From: Orlajensenia leifsoniae
Lineage (GTDB): Bacteria > Actinomycetota > Actinomycetes > Actinomycetales > Microbacteriaceae
Length of the DNA: 64,000 bases
NCBI RefSeq assembly: GCF_004570845.1
Contig: NZ_SPQZ01000004.1
Coordinates: 459,880 to 523,879 of the forward strand
Direction of reading: 5' to 3'
Part shown: piece by piece, positions 39,601-49,320 of the stretch
Numbering within the stretch: the stretch's first letter is position 1
Layout of the letters: each line of letters starts with the position of its first letter
Made by a program: the position numbers and the translations under genes
Notes under the pieces: model-generated
Told to the model about the DNA's origin: nothing
The model's database searches: none
The model's input: the letters and a program-made list of their open reading frames with translations, nothing else

Positions 39601-41159
39601 TCGGGGTGCCCGAGGCCTACCTCGAGGCCGTCGCCGATCCCCTCGGCGACCTGATCAGCCGCTACGCGCGCACGCACGGACCATTCGCCACCGAGGAGGT
39701 GGCCGAGCGGCTCGGAATCGGCACGGCCGTCGCGCGCTCTGCGCTCCGCCGGCTGGTCGAGGCGCGCCGCCTGGTCGAGGGGGAGTTCCGCCCCAACGGA
39801 ACGTCCGCGGAATGGTGCGATGCCGAGGTGCTGCGCCGACTCCGCCGTCGCTCGCTCGCCGCCCTCCGGCACGAGATCGAGCCCGTCGAGCAGCGTGCTC
39901 TCGCCCGGTTCCTCCCGGTCTGGCAGCACGTCGGCGGAAGGCTCCGCGGACTCGACGGAGTGGCATCCGTCATCGAACAGCTCGAGGGCGCCCGCCTGCC
40001 GGCCTCGGCATGGGAATCGCTCGTGCTCCCGGCCCGCGTGTCCGACTACAGTCCGGCCATGCTCGACGAGCTCATGGCGACGGGCGAGGTGGTCTGGTGC
40101 GGCTCCGGCGCGCTCGCCGGCGATGACGGCTGGATCAGCCTCCACCTCGCCGACACCGCTGCCCTCACCCTGCCCATCTCGCTCGAGGCCGAGACGACGC
40201 CCCTGCAGCGGGAGGTCCTCGCCAGTCTCGGCTCCGGGGGAGCGTTCTTCTTCCGCCAGCTCTCCGATGCCGTGGGCTCCGAAGACGACTCGGCCCTCGT
40301 CGACGCACTCTGGGACCTCGCCTGGTCGGGTCTCGTGACCAACGACACCTTCGCCCCCGTGCGCGCCCTCGTGGCCGGCGGTCACAGCGCCCACAAGCCG
40401 CAACGGGCGGCCCCCCGCGCTCGGATGCACCGCGGTCGCGCGTTGCCGCGCGCGAAGATGCCGAGCCGGGGAGGTCCGCCCACCGTCGCCGGGCGCTGGT
40501 CGATCCTGCCGCTGCCCGACAGCTCGGCCACCCGCCGGGCGCACGCGCTCGGCGAGACCCTGCTCGAGCGCTACGGCGTCGTCACCCGAGGCGCGGCCGT
40601 CGCCGAGGGCGTCATCGGCGGATTCGCCCTGGTCTATCGCACCCTGCGCGAGTTCGAGGAGTCCGGGCGCAGTCGCCGCGGCTATTTCGTCGACAAGCTG
40701 GGGGCCGCGCAGTTCGCGGCTCCCGGGGCGGTCGACCGGCTCCGCAGCCATGTCGATCGCGATGACGGCTCGACACCTTCGGCTCCCGTCGCCTTCACCC
40801 TCGCCGCGACAGACCCGGCCAACCCGTTCGGCGCTGCCCTGGCCTGGCCGGCCCTGCCCGAGGGAACGACTCACCGCCCGGCCAGGAAGGCCGGTGCCCT
40901 CGTCGTCCTCGTCGACGGCACCATCGCCCTCTACGTCGAGCGCGGGGGCAAGACCATGCTGGCCTTCACCGACGACGAGGCCGTGCTGGCCGCCGCCGCG
41001 GCCTCGCTCGCCGCCGCCGTGTCACGCGGAGGGATGCGCAAGCTCGCCGTCGAGACGGTCAACGGCCTCTTCGTACTCGGCGCCCCGGCCGGGCTCGCCC
41101 TGCGCGGCGCCGGCTTCAGCGAGACTCCGCGCGGGCTCCGCCTCAGCGCGCGGGTCTGA
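36612..41159 (+). CDS. lhr: large ATP-dependent helicase Lhr
   Basis: 1515 residues, the normal Lhr length. It is a 3'-5' DNA translocase and RNA:DNA helicase linked to DNA repair. Walker A APTGSGKT at 44-51, DEIH box at 166-169, motif III SATVRPP, motif V SSLELGIDMG, and motif VI QRVGRAGHQ. Beyond the RecA pair come the winged-helix and Lhr-specific C-terminal domains. The Nei-type glycosylase directly downstream repeats the lhr-nei2 pair of mycobacteria. Confidence 0.96.
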   Translation: MGSALDRFSPATRTWFDEAFSAPTLAQSGAWDAIGRGSHALVVAPTGSGKTLAAFLSSLDALHAKAADDEPGTRVLYISPLKALGVDVERNLRAPLVGIARVADRLGIEPPHVSVGVRSGDTPASDRRTLQKSPPDILITTPESLFLMLTSAARDTLRTVETVIVDEIHAVAGTKRGAHLAVSLERLDELLEKPAQRIGLSATVRPPEEVARFLCASAPVEIVAPASEKRFDLRVVVPVDDMADLPPAPEREGATSSATPQTGSIWPHVEEAIVDRVLENRSSIVFANSRRLAERLTARLNEIYAERTGESASTDAAPPAALMGQAGQMQGAEPLLARAHHGSVSKEQRAEIEDDLKSGRLRCVVATSSLELGIDMGAVDLVVQVESPPSVASGLQRVGRAGHQVGEVSRGVIFPKHRADLVHAAVTAERMLAGAIETLHIPANPLDILAQQTVAAVALDQLGVDGWFDIVRRSAPFSALPRSAYEATLDLLAGRYPSDQFAELRPRIVWDREAGVLTGRPGAQRLAVTSGGTIPDRGMFGVFLVGGDELTGRRVGELDEEMVYESRVGDVFALGATSWRIQEITHDRVNVTPAFGQPGRLPFWKGDSLGRPAELGRALGEFMRDVSSATDADARSRIRAGGLDDRAATNLIAFLTDQRAATGQVPTDRTLVVERVRDELGDWRVILHSPYGMNVHAPWALAVSARVRERHGIDGASIASDDGIIVRIPDTGVEPPGAELFVFEADELEQLVTDEVGGSALFASRFRECAARALLLPHYRPGTRSPLWQQRQKSAQLLDVARTFPTFPIILETLRECLQDVYDLPSLLSLAREIGSRGIRLVETTTDSPSPFASTLLFGYVGAFMYEGDSPLAERRAAALAIDSTLLAELLGRVELRELLDPAVIDDTERELQRLAPDRRAKGLEGIADLLRGLGALSVEEISARVTAETLPDVAEHVDELLRAKRIIRTAVAGTDRLAAIEDVGRLRDALGVPIQVGVPEAYLEAVADPLGDLISRYARTHGPFATEEVAERLGIGTAVARSALRRLVEARRLVEGEFRPNGTSAEWCDAEVLRRLRRRSLAALRHEIEPVEQRALARFLPVWQHVGGRLRGLDGVASVIEQLEGARLPASAWESLVLPARVSDYSPAMLDELMATGEVVWCGSGALAGDDGWISLHLADTAALTLPISLEAETTPLQREVLASLGSGGAFFFRQLSDAVGSEDDSALVDALWDLAWSGLVTNDTFAPVRALVAGGHSAHKPQRAAPRARMHRGRALPRAKMPSRGGPPTVAGRWSILPLPDSSATRRAHALGETLLERYGVVTRGAAVAEGVIGGFALVYRTLREFEESGRSRRGYFVDKLGAAQFAAPGAVDRLRSHVDRDDGSTPSAPVAFTLAATDPANPFGAALAWPALPEGTTHRPARKAGALVVLVDGTIALYVERGGKTMLAFTDDEAVLAAAAASLAAAVSRGGMRKLAVETVNGLFVLGAPAGLALRGAGFSETPRGLRLSARV

Positions 41160-41175
41160 GCGGCGGTCGGCGAGC

Positions 41176-41964
41176 ATGCCCGAGGGTGACACCGTCTTCC
41201 GCACGGCCCGGTCCCTGAACGCGGCGCTCGCCGGCGAGATCATCACCGTGAGCGACATCCGGGTGCCGGCCTTCGCCACCGTCGACCTCACCGGTCGCAC
41301 TGTCGACGACGTCGTCGCCCGCGGCAAGCACCTGCTGCTGCACGCCGGCGACCTCACGGTGCACTCGCACCTCAAGATGGAGGGTGCCTGGCACCTCTAC
41401 CGGCACGGAACGCCGTGGCAGCGTCCGGCGTTCCAGGCCCGCATCATCCTCGAGACAGCCGAGTGGGTGGCCGTGGGATTCGAGCTCGGCGTTCTCGAGG
41501 TCGTTCCCACCGTCGAGGAGCACACGGTGGTCGGCCACCTCGGGCCCGACCTGCTCGGCCCCGACTGGAACGCCGAGGCAGCCGAGGCCGCCGTCGCCAA
41601 CCTCGTGGCGAAGCCCGACGTTCCTCTCGCCGTCGCGCTCGCCGACCAACGCAACCTGGCGGGACTGGGCAACGTGTTCGTGAACGAGCTGTGCTTCCTG
41701 CGCGGCATCCGCCCCCAGCGACCGATGAACGAGGTTCCGGATGCCGCAGGCATCGTCGCGCTCGCCCATCGCCTCATCACGGCCAACGCCGAGAGAACCG
41801 CGCGCACGACCACGGGGGTCGACCGCAACGGCCAGCGCCTCTGGGTGTACGGGCGCGGCGGCAAGCCGTGCCGGCGCTGCGGGACCCGCATCCAGCACGG
41901 TCAGCTCGGTCGTACAGAGCTCGAGCAGCGCGAGACCTGGTGGTGCCCCCGCTGTCAGAGTTAG
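41176..41964 (+). CDS. Fpg/Nei family DNA glycosylase
   Basis: 262 residues. It excises oxidised bases and cuts the strand by beta/delta elimination. The N-terminal PEGDTVFRTA gives the catalytic Pro2 and Glu3. The helix-two-turn-helix region is LADQRNLAGLGNVFVNE, and a zinc finger closes the protein with CRRCG and CPRC. ATG 41176 is fixed by the need for Pro2. It follows lhr by 16 bases and is probably the Nei2 type. Confidence 0.94.
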   Translation: MPEGDTVFRTARSLNAALAGEIITVSDIRVPAFATVDLTGRTVDDVVARGKHLLLHAGDLTVHSHLKMEGAWHLYRHGTPWQRPAFQARIILETAEWVAVGFELGVLEVVPTVEEHTVVGHLGPDLLGPDWNAEAAEAAVANLVAKPDVPLAVALADQRNLAGLGNVFVNELCFLRGIRPQRPMNEVPDAAGIVALAHRLITANAERTARTTTGVDRNGQRLWVYGRGGKPCRRCGTRIQHGQLGRTELEQRETWWCPRCQS

Positions 41965-41988
41965 CCGTTCGCTGAGGCTTCACTCCGC

Positions 41989-42033
41989 TGGTCGAGTAGC
42001 GCCTGAGCGCAGCGAAGACGCGTACCGAGACCC
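41989..42033. repeat. dispersed palindromic (REP-like) element
   Basis: TGGTCGAGTAGCGCC, a GAGCGCAGCGAAG core, then ACGCGTACCGAGACC form an imperfect inverted repeat. I know this element type from many Microbacteriaceae intergenic regions. It lies between convergent genes and may also terminate transcription. Confidence 0.6.
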
Positions 42034-42058
42034 GCGAGCCCGGCGAAGACGTCGCGTA

Positions 42059-42433
42059 CTAGTTGACCGGCCCGGTCCACTTCTCGCCGGGGCCCTTGCC
42101 GATGGGGTCGGGGATGCTCGACGCCTCACGGAAGGCGAGCTGGAGCGAGCGCAGTCCGTCGCGGAGGCTCCGTGCGTGCATGTCGCTGATCTCGGGGGCG
42201 CCCGCCGTGATGAGGCCGGCGAGGGCCGTGATGAGCTTGCGTGCCTCGTCGAGGTCCATCTGCGACTCGGGATCGTCGGCCAGGCCGCACTTGACGGCGG
42301 CCGCACTCATCAGGTGCACCGCGGCTGTCGTGATGACCTCGACGGCCGGCACCTCCGCGATATCGCGGGTGGCGCCGATGGAGGCGTCCTCGGCGTCGTC
42401 GTAGGGGCTGACGTGCTCTGAACTGTGACTCAC
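42059..42433 (-). CDS. DUF1844 family protein
   Basis: 124 residues. The central helical part (VEVITTAAVHLMSAAAVKCGL, MDLDEARKLITALAGLITA) matches DUF1844, a small helical family of unknown function that in Actinobacteria commonly sits next to infC, as here. Its ATG is 15 bases from the infC -10 candidate on the other strand, so the two share one divergent control region. Confidence 0.85.
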   Translation of the reverse strand: MSHSSEHVSPYDDAEDASIGATRDIAEVPAVEVITTAAVHLMSAAAVKCGLADDPESQMDLDEARKLITALAGLITAGAPEISDMHARSLRDGLRSLQLAFREASSIPDPIGKGPGEKWTGPVN

Positions 42434-42446
42434 TGAAATCCTCTGC

Positions 42447-42697
42447 TAGACTGATGCAGGCTTCCGGCCATTTCTGGTCGGAAACGAAAGTGGAGATTCT
42501 CCCACCCGCGCTTGACCGCTTCACTAGGTTACCGGGTTGATTGCACTCCGCTTCCTCGTCTCACGATGGGGAAGTAGGCAGGGTGCCGTAGTACTGCGTG
42601 TTGTGAAATCACGCGAGGACTATGTGGATTTCCCCTCTCGATGCCGTGCGGCATCCCGTCGCGCGACAGCGTTGAAGCACGATTAGAGGAGACTCGC
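42447..42697 (+). promoter_or_regulatory. infC promoter and long untranslated leader
   Basis: A -10 candidate TAGACT at 42447-42452 gives a leader of about 240 nt. It holds hairpin TTCCGGCCA/TGGTCGGAA (42462-42483, one G-U pair) and hairpin GATGCCG/CGGCATC (42640-42655). In other bacteria the infC-rpmI-rplT leader is the site of L20 or IF3 feedback; direct homology is not shown here. Confidence 0.5.
42685..42691 (+). promoter_or_regulatory. ribosome-binding site fixing the infC ATC start
   Basis: AGAGGAG, 6 bases before ATC 42698. No ATG, GTG or TTG in frame lies at this distance. Confidence 0.85.
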
Positions 42698-43277
<580 letters not shown>

Positions 43278-43285
<8 letters not shown>

Positions 43286-43472
43286 GCAGAAGACCCACTC
43301 CGGGTCCAAGAAGCGCTTCAAGGTGACCGGCAGCGGCAAGATCATGAAGCAGCAGGCCGGCATGCGTCACAACCTCGAGGTGAAGGCCTCGAAGCGCAAG
43401 GGCCGCCTCAACCAGGACCAGGTGCTGGCCCCGGCCGACGCCAAGGTCATCAAGAAGCTTCTCGGCCGCTGA
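43278..43472 (+). CDS. rpmI: 50S ribosomal protein L35
   Basis: 64 residues, very basic. [20 protein letters not shown] and the end VIKKLLGR are typical of L35. GGAGGAAA precedes the ATG inside infC, so translation is coupled. Confidence 0.98.
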
Positions 43473-43501
43473 GCCGCGCAACACGTTAGGAAGACAGAGA
43501 A

Positions 43502-43885
43502 ATGGCAAGAGTAAAGCGGGCGGTCAACGCCCACAAGAAGCGTCGGGTCATCCTCGAGCGCGCCCAGGGTTACCGCGGCCAGCGTTCGCGCCTGTACCGC
43601 AAGGCCAAGGAGCAGGTCACCCACTCGCTCGTCTACAGCTACGCCGACCGTCGCGCCCGCAAGGGTGACTTCCGTCGCCTGTGGATCCAGCGCATCAACG
43701 CGGCTTCGCGTGCGAACGGCCTCACGTACAACCGTCTCATCCAGGGCCTCGGCCTCGCGGGTGTCGGTGTCGACCGTCGCATCCTCGCGGACCTCGCCGT
43801 GAACGAGCCCGCCACCTTCGCCGCTCTGGTCGAGACCGCCCGCAAGGCTCTCCCCGCCGACGTCAACGCGCCGGTCGCGCGCTAG
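43502..43885 (+). CDS. rplT: 50S ribosomal protein L20
   Basis: 127 residues. [14 protein letters not shown] begins the long basic extension that binds 23S r[22 protein letters not shown] is the family block. It is 29 bases after rpmI, and the operon ends at the hairpin that follows. Confidence 0.98.
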   Translation: MARVKRAVNAHKKRRVILERAQGYRGQRSRLYRKAKEQVTHSLVYSYADRRARKGDFRRLWIQRINAASRANGLTYNRLIQGLGLAGVGVDRRILADLAVNEPATFAALVETARKALPADVNAPVAR

Positions 43886-43908
43886 TCGCCAGCAGCTCAG
43901 CGTTTCCT

Positions 43909-43948
43909 CGAACGGCCCCGTCACCTCGTCCGGTGACGGGGCCGTTCG
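43909..43948 (+). terminator. terminator of infC-rpmI-rplT
   Basis: A perfect 17-pair stem (CGAACGGCCCCGTCACC with GGTGACGGGGCCGTTCG), loop TCGTCC. No T run follows. Confidence 0.85.
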
Positions 43949-43959
43949 CATCCCATCGG

Positions 43960-43965
43960 TAGACT
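43960..43965 (+). promoter_or_regulatory. -10 element of a leaderless RNA methyltransferase gene
   Basis: TAGACT ends 7 bases before ATG 43973, just behind the rplT terminator; no ribosome-binding sequence. Confidence 0.6.
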
Positions 43966-43972
43966 CGGTCCC

Positions 43973-44773
43973 ATGCTTGAGAACCCGCGCTCGCCCCGTG
44001 TCCGCGCTGTCGCCAAGCTCGCCAAGAAGCCCGCGCGCGTCGACAGCGGGCTCTTCCTCCTCGAGGGTCCGCAGGCCGTCGCCGAGGCCCTCACGTTCAA
44101 GCCCGAGCTCGTGGTCGATCTCTTCGCCACGCCGACCGCCCTCGAGCGCTACGACGACATCGCGCAGGCCGCTGAAGACGCCGACATCGAGGTCGAGTAC
44201 GTGACCGAGCAGGTGCTCGAGGCCATGAGCGACACCGTCACCCCGCAGGGCTTCATCGCCGTCTGCCGCCAGTTCCCCACCTCCGTGAAGGACATCTTCG
44301 CGTCGGAGCCGCGTCTCATCGCCATCCTCGAGGAGGTGCGCGATCCGGGCAACGCCGGAACGATCGTGCGGGCAGCGGATGCCGCGGGTGCCGATGCCGT
44401 CATCTTCACGGGGCGCAGCGTCGACCTCTACAACCCCAAGGTCGTGCGTTCGTCGACAGGGTCGATCTTCCACCTGCCGATCGCCGTCGACGTCGAGTTC
44501 GAGGACGTGCGCGACCGCGCTCGAGCCGCCGGCCTCCAGATCCTCGCGGCCGACATCAAGGGTGACGACCTGCTGGCCGCTCGCAACGAGGGCCTCCTCG
44601 ACGCTCCGACGGCCTGGTTGTTCGGCAACGAGGCGCGGGGACTGCCCGACGACAAGCTGGCCCTGGCCGATCGGGCCGTCTCGGTTCCCATCTACGGCAG
44701 TGCCGAGTCGATGAATCTCGCGACCGCCGCATCCGTCTGCCTCTACGAATCCGCCTTCGCTCACCGGTCCTGA
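43973..44773 (+). CDS. TrmH/SpoU family RNA 2'-O-methyltransferase
   Basis: 266 residues. An N-terminal substrate-binding domain (VDSGLFLLEGPQAVAEAL) precedes the SPOUT knot with motifs RDPGNAGTIVRAADAAG, GNEARGLPDD and PIYGSAESMNLATAA. It methylates a ribose in rRNA or tRNA; the site cannot be given. The location after rplT is conserved in Actinobacteria. Confidence 0.93.
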   Translation: MLENPRSPRVRAVAKLAKKPARVDSGLFLLEGPQAVAEALTFKPELVVDLFATPTALERYDDIAQAAEDADIEVEYVTEQVLEAMSDTVTPQGFIAVCRQFPTSVKDIFASEPRLIAILEEVRDPGNAGTIVRAADAAGADAVIFTGRSVDLYNPKVVRSSTGSIFHLPIAVDVEFEDVRDRARAAGLQILAADIKGDDLLAARNEGLLDAPTAWLFGNEARGLPDDKLALADRAVSVPIYGSAESMNLATAASVCLYESAFAHRS

Positions 44774-44843
44774 CGCGTCACGCCCCGGTTACGATCACGT
44801 AACCGACCGGCGCTTTCGTTCATGCCCCCCATGGCCCGCCCCC

Positions 44844-44849
44844 TAAAGT
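44844..44849 (+). promoter_or_regulatory. -10 element of leaderless gluA
   Basis: TAAAGT ends 7 bases before ATG 44857, with GGGGTAC between. Confidence 0.55.
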
Positions 44850-44856
44850 GGGGTAC

Positions 44857-45645
44857 ATGGCGGACAACGAAGCGGCACCGGCCACATCGAACATCAGTGT
44901 GCGTCGAGGTGAGCCACTCGTCGTCGTCTCAGACGTCGACAAGCACTTCGGCGATCTGCACGTGCTGAAGAACATCAACACGACGGTCAACCGCGGCGAG
45001 GTCGTCGTGGTCATCGGCCCCAGCGGGTCCGGGAAATCCACCCTGTGCCGAGCCATCAACCGACTCGAGACCATCGACAGCGGAACCATCTCGATCGACG
45101 GTGTGAAGCTGCCGGAAGAGGGAGCGGATCTGGCTCGTCTCCGGGCCGACGTCGGCATGGTGTTCCAGTCGTTCAACCTCTTCGCCCACAAGTCCGTGCT
45201 CGAGAACGTCACCCTCGCACCGATCAAGGTCAAGAAGGTCCCGAAGCGCCAGGCGATCGAGAAGGCGATGGAGCTGCTCGAACGCGTGGGAGTGGCCAAC
45301 CAGGCACAGAAGATGCCGGCACAACTCTCCGGGGGACAGCAGCAGCGCGTCGCCATCGCCAGGTCGCTGGCCATGAACCCCAAGCTCATCCTGCTCGACG
45401 AGCCGACGAGCGCGCTCGATCCCGAGATGATCAACGAGGTCCTCGACGTGATGGTCGGCCTCGCGAAAGACGGCATGACCATGATCGTCGTCACCCACGA
45501 GATGGGCTTCGCGCGCAAAGCGGCCGACCGCGTGCTGTTCATGGCCGACGGCGAGATCGTCGAAGAGGCGACGCCCGAGCAGTTCTTCACCAATCCGACG
45601 TCGGAGCGGGCCCAGGACTTCCTCTCGAAGATCCTGGAGCACTGA
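44857..45645 (+). CDS. gluA: glutamate ABC transporter ATPase
   Basis: 262 residues. Walker [11 protein letters not shown]-loop VFQSFNLF, signature LSGGQQQR, Walker [12 protein letters not shown] and H-loop THE. It powers the polar amino acid importer encoded by the following three genes, in the order gluABCD of corynebacteria. ATG 44857 is preferred to the upstream ATG 44848 because of the -10 element. Confidence 0.94.
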   Translation: MADNEAAPATSNISVRRGEPLVVVSDVDKHFGDLHVLKNINTTVNRGEVVVVIGPSGSGKSTLCRAINRLETIDSGTISIDGVKLPEEGADLARLRADVGMVFQSFNLFAHKSVLENVTLAPIKVKKVPKRQAIEKAMELLERVGVANQAQKMPAQLSGGQQQRVAIARSLAMNPKLILLDEPTSALDPEMINEVLDVMVGLAKDGMTMIVVTHEMGFARKAADRVLFMADGEIVEEATPEQFFTNPTSERAQDFLSKILEH

Positions 45646-45711
45646 AGCGGCACGATGCCCACCGACACCCCCCGATCGAACGCAGATCACAGCACAGAGA
45701 AGAGGATGAAG

Positions 45712-46578
45712 ATGAGAATCACAAGACGACTGTCGCTCGTCGCGATTGCCGCAGCGAGTGCACTGGCCCTCGCCGGATGCGCCGGAGGCGGCGGATCCGA
45801 GGCCGAAGTCACGCCGGAGGCGGCACCGACCTTCGCGGCCGGATCCACCATGGAGAAGCTGTCGGAGGCCGGCACCATCACCATCGGCACCAAGTTCGAC
45901 CAGCCGCTGTTCGGCCTCGTCGGCCCCGACGGAACGCCCGAGGGCTTCGACGTCGAGATCGGCAAGATCATCGCCGCCAAGCTCGGAATCGCGCCGGACA
46001 AGATCAAGTGGACCGAGACCGTCTCGGCCAACCGCGAGCCGTTCATCGAGAACGGCCAGGTCGACCTCGTCGTGGCGACGTACACGATCAACGACAAGCG
46101 CAAGGAGGTCATCTCCTTCGCCGGGCCCTACTACCTGGCCGGTCAGTCCATCCTGACTCTCGCCGACAATGACGACATCAAGAGCGAGGACGACCTCGTG
46201 GGCCAGCCCGTCTGCTCTGTGACCGGGTCGACCCCGGCGGCGAAGCTCGCCGAGATCGGCGCCGAGCCGGTGCTCACCGACACGTACACCAACTGCCTCG
46301 AGCCGCTCCGCTCCGGCAAGGTCGTGGCCGTCTCCACCGACAACGTCATCCTCGCGGGCCTCGCAGCCCAGAACGAGGGCGAGTTCAAGGTGGTCGGCGA
46401 GCCGTTCACCGAGGAGCCGTACGGCATCGGCCTCGCCAAGGACGACACGGACTTCCGGAACTTCATCAACGACACGTTGGAGGAGTCCTATGAGGACGGC
46501 ACCTATGAGGCGGCGTGGGAGTCCACCGCCGGGACGGTGCTTCCGTTCGTCGACCCGCCTGCAGTCGACCGCTACTGA
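45712..46578 (+). CDS. gluB: glutamate-binding lipoprotein
   Basis: About 288 residues. Lipobox LAGC about 20 residues in anchors it to the outer face of the membrane. The SBP_bac_3 domain runs from TITIGTKFDQPLFG, with EGFDVEIGKIIAAKLG, VDLVVATYTINDKRKE and GYGIGL-like PYGIGLAKDD blocks. GAGG is 6 bases before ATG 45712; ATG 45706 is an alternative. It follows gluA by 66 bases. Confidence 0.93.
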   Translation: MRITRRLSLVAIAAASALALAGCAGGGGSEAEVTPEAAPTFAAGSTMEKLSEAGTITIGTKFDQPLFGLVGPDGTPEGFDVEIGKIIAAKLGIAPDKIKWTETVSANREPFIENGQVDLVVATYTINDKRKEVISFAGPYYLAGQSILTLADNDDIKSEDDLVGQPVCSVTGSTPAAKLAEIGAEPVLTDTYTNCLEPLRSGKVVAVSTDNVILAGLAAQNEGEFKVVGEPFTEEPYGIGLAKDDTDFRNFINDTLEESYEDGTYEAAWESTAGTVLPFVDPPAVDRY

Positions 46579-46652
46579 GTGAATCCCGCGCGCGGGTGGG
46601 CCGGTGACCGGTCCACCCGCGCGACACTGAACGAAAGGAGGGAGGCCCCGAC

Positions 46653-47300
46653 ATGGACGTCGTCATCGAGAACCTGCCGCGATACCTCGCCGGCTTCCGA
46701 CTCACCCTCCTGTTGCTGGCGGTCTCGGGCATCGCGGCCCTGATCATCGGAACGATCATCGCTGCGATGCGCATCTCGCCCATCACCACGCTCCGCGGCT
46801 TCGCGACCGTGTACACCGAGCTCGTGCGCAACACCCCGCTCACTCTGGTGCTGTTCTTCTGCGCGATCATCCTCCCGTACCTCGGTGCCGACTTCTCCTA
46901 CCTCGTGTTCGCGGCGATCGGACTCAGCGTCTACACCTCCCCTTTCGTCGCGGAGGCGCTGCGGTCGGGCATCAACGGTGTGCCGATCGGGCAGGCCGAA
47001 GCCGCGCGCAGCCTCGGCCTCAACTTCGGACAGAGCGTCGGTCTCGTCATCCTCCCTCAGGCTTTCCGCATGACGATCCCGCCGCTCATCAACGTCTTCA
47101 TCGCTCTCACCAAGAACACCTCCGTGGCCGGCGGCTTCTTCGTGGCCGAGCTCTTCACCGTCGGCAAGGAGTTGGCCAACGGCAACGGCGACAGGGTCAT
47201 CGCCGTGCTCCTGGGCGTCGCGACCTTCTACCTGATCATCACCATCCCGTTGGGCATCCTCGCCGCCCACGTCGAGCGCAGGGTCATGGTGCAGCGATGA
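46653..47300 (+). CDS. gluC: glutamate ABC transporter permease GluC
   Basis: 215 residues, about five membrane helices. The EAA loop EALRSGINGVPIGQAEAARSLGL contacts GluA. AAAGGAGGGAGG is a strong ribosome-binding site. ATGA overlap with gluD. Confidence 0.93.
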   Translation: MDVVIENLPRYLAGFRLTLLLLAVSGIAALIIGTIIAAMRISPITTLRGFATVYTELVRNTPLTLVLFFCAIILPYLGADFSYLVFAAIGLSVYTSPFVAEALRSGINGVPIGQAEAARSLGLNFGQSVGLVILPQAFRMTIPPLINVFIALTKNTSVAGGFFVAELFTVGKELANGNGDRVIAVLLGVATFYLIITIPLGILAAHVERRVMVQR

Positions 47301-48220
47301 GCGGATCGAACGTACTCTTCGACGCCCAAGGTCCCCGAGGGCGCCGGGTGTCCCTGATCCTGTCGATCATCGGCGGCCTCGTCCTTCTGGCGGCCGTCGC
47401 GTGGGTGGTCAGCATCCTCGCCGCTCCCCGGGAGTCCGGCGGCATCACGGTTCCCGGCATGTTCGACCCGAGTCGCTGGGACATCTACTCGGATCCCCAG
47501 CTGTGGGGTGCGATCTGGCGTGGCACGCTCGCCACCCTGCAGGCTGCAGGGGTGGCCGCTGTCGGCGCCGTCGCCCTCGGCGTCGTCTTCGCCCTGCTCC
47601 GGAGCGCGGCCACAGCCTGGATACGCATCCCGACGACGATCGTGCTGGAGTTCTTCCGCGGCATGCCCGTGCTGCTGATGATGCTCTTCATCCTGTTGGT
47701 GGCTTCGACCGGCGCCTTCTGGGCCGTCGTCATCGCGCTCATCCTCTACAACGGCGCGCTCATAGGCGAGGCGTTGCGCGCCGGCCTCGCGTCCCTGCCG
47801 CGTGGTCAGCGCGAGGCGGGCCTCAGCCTGGGCATGCGGCCGCTTCAATCGCGCATGCTGGTCGAGTTCCCGCAGGCCTTCCGACAGATGCTGCCGATCA
47901 TCGTGGCCCAGCTCGTCGTCCTGCTGAAGGACACCTCGCTCGGCTACATCGTCGGCTACAACGAGCTCATCCGCACGACGATGAACAACCTCGCCAGCTT
48001 CTACGGCAACAGGTACCTGTTCTCGCTCTTCGCCGTCACGCTCGTGATCTACCTGATCATGAACCTGAGCCTGTCGTGGTTCGCCCGCTGGCTGTCACGA
48101 CGGACGGCGAGCGGGGGTACCCGCAGAGGCAAGCGCGCTGGGCCGCCGCCGGACCTCGATCAGGCCGTGCTGATGGCTCAAGCCAGCGCACTGGCCCGAA
48201 CATCCGAACGACCTCAATAG
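47297..48220 (+). CDS. gluD: glutamate ABC transporter permease GluD
   Basis: 307 residues. Membrane helices begin at about 15-38; the EAA loop is ALRAGLASLPRGQREAGLSLGM. The C-terminal tail after SWFARWLSRR is basic and cytoplasmic. It pairs with GluC to form the channel and closes the operon. Confidence 0.93.
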   Translation: MSGSNVLFDAQGPRGRRVSLILSIIGGLVLLAAVAWVVSILAAPRESGGITVPGMFDPSRWDIYSDPQLWGAIWRGTLATLQAAGVAAVGAVALGVVFALLRSAATAWIRIPTTIVLEFFRGMPVLLMMLFILLVASTGAFWAVVIALILYNGALIGEALRAGLASLPRGQREAGLSLGMRPLQSRMLVEFPQAFRQMLPIIVAQLVVLLKDTSLGYIVGYNELIRTTMNNLASFYGNRYLFSLFAVTLVIYLIMNLSLSWFARWLSRRTASGGTRRGKRAGPPPDLDQAVLMAQASALARTSERPQ

Positions 48221-48263
48221 CGGGCGGATGCCGCCGCGTTCCCCGCACCCCGCGTCGCGCCGG

Positions 48264-48269
48264 TAAACT
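48264..48269 (+). promoter_or_regulatory. -10 element of leaderless pheS
   Basis: TAAACT ends 8 bases before GTG 48278. Confidence 0.55.
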
Positions 48270-48277
48270 TGTGCCTC

Positions 48278-49318
48278 GTGTCTGAACCCACCGAAATCAC
48301 CGAGGCGAGCGTCGGCGCCGCCGTCGAGGCGGCTCTCGCGGCCATCGCGGCAGCATCCGACTCCGCAGCCCTCAAGACAGTCCGCACCGAGCACACGGGG
48401 GAGTCCTCCCCGCTCGCGCGCCTGAACGGCCTGCTGCGGAGCGTTCCCAACGACCAGAAGGCCGCCCTCGGCAAGCTCGTCGGTCAGGCCCGCGGCCGCG
48501 TGAACCAGGCCTTCGCCGCTCGCGAGTCCGCCATCGTCGAGGCCGAGGCCGCTGCGCGCCTCGAGGCCGAACGTGTCGACGTGACCGCCGCCGCGGTGCG
48601 CCAGTCCGCAGGTGCGCGGCATCCGCTCTCCCTCCTGCAGGACCAGGTCATCGACGTCTTCGTCGGGATGGGCTGGGAGATCGCCGAGGGGCCGGAGCTC
48701 GAGAGCGAGTGGTTCAACTTCGACGCCCTCAACTTCGACGCAGACCACCCGGCGCGTGCGATGCAGGACACCTTCTTCATCGACCCGCCCGAGGCGCACC
48801 TCGTGCTGCGCACCCACACCAGTCCCGTGCAGGTGCGCACCATGCTCGAGCGCGAGGTTCCGATCTACGTGCTCGCCCCGGGTCGCGTGTTCCGCACCGA
48901 CGAGCTCGACGCGACGCACACCCCGGTGTTCACGCAGTTCGAGGGCCTCGCCGTCGACAAGGGCCTCACCATGGCTCACCTGCGCGGCACCCTCGAGCAC
49001 TTCGCCCGCACGCTGTTCGGTGACGGCGCCAAGATCCGCCTGCGTCCGAACTACTTCCCGTTCACCGAGCCGTCGGCCGAGCTCGACGTCTGGCACCCCA
49101 CCTTCGTCGGCGGAGCCCGATGGATCGAGTGGGGCGGCTGCGGAATGATCAACCCCAATGTGCTGAAGGCCGCGGGCATCGACCCCGAGGTCTACTCGGG
49201 CTTCGCGTTCGGCATGGGCATCGAGCGCGCGCTCATGTTCCGCAACGACGTCGAGGACATGCGCGACATCGTCGAGGGCGATGTGCGGTTCAGCCAGCAG
49301 TTCGGAATGGTGGTCTAG
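48278..49318 (+). CDS. pheS: phenylalanyl-tRNA synthetase alpha subunit
   Basis: 346 residues. The N-terminal coiled-coil arm contacts tRNA-Phe. The class II catalytic core has motif 2 [19 protein letters not shown] and motif 3 [16 protein letters not shown] 48278 is set by the -10 element; the frame is also open to TTG 48269. It is followed two bases later by pheT. No phenylalanine-rich leader peptide was seen. Confidence 0.96.
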   Translation: MSEPTEITEASVGAAVEAALAAIAAASDSAALKTVRTEHTGESSPLARLNGLLRSVPNDQKAALGKLVGQARGRVNQAFAARESAIVEAEAAARLEAERVDVTAAAVRQSAGARHPLSLLQDQVIDVFVGMGWEIAEGPELESEWFNFDALNFDADHPARAMQDTFFIDPPEAHLVLRTHTSPVQVRTMLEREVPIYVLAPGRVFRTDELDATHTPVFTQFEGLAVDKGLTMAHLRGTLEHFARTLFGDGAKIRLRPNYFPFTEPSAELDVWHPTFVGGARWIEWGGCGMINPNVLKAAGIDPEVYSGFAFGMGIERALMFRNDVEDMRDIVEGDVRFSQQFGMVV

Positions 49319-49320
49319 TC

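Noticed and set aside
42454..42540. 28-codon ORF in the infC leader
   Set aside because: Starts 1 base after the -10 element, so it would not be on the mRNA; no amino-acid bias.
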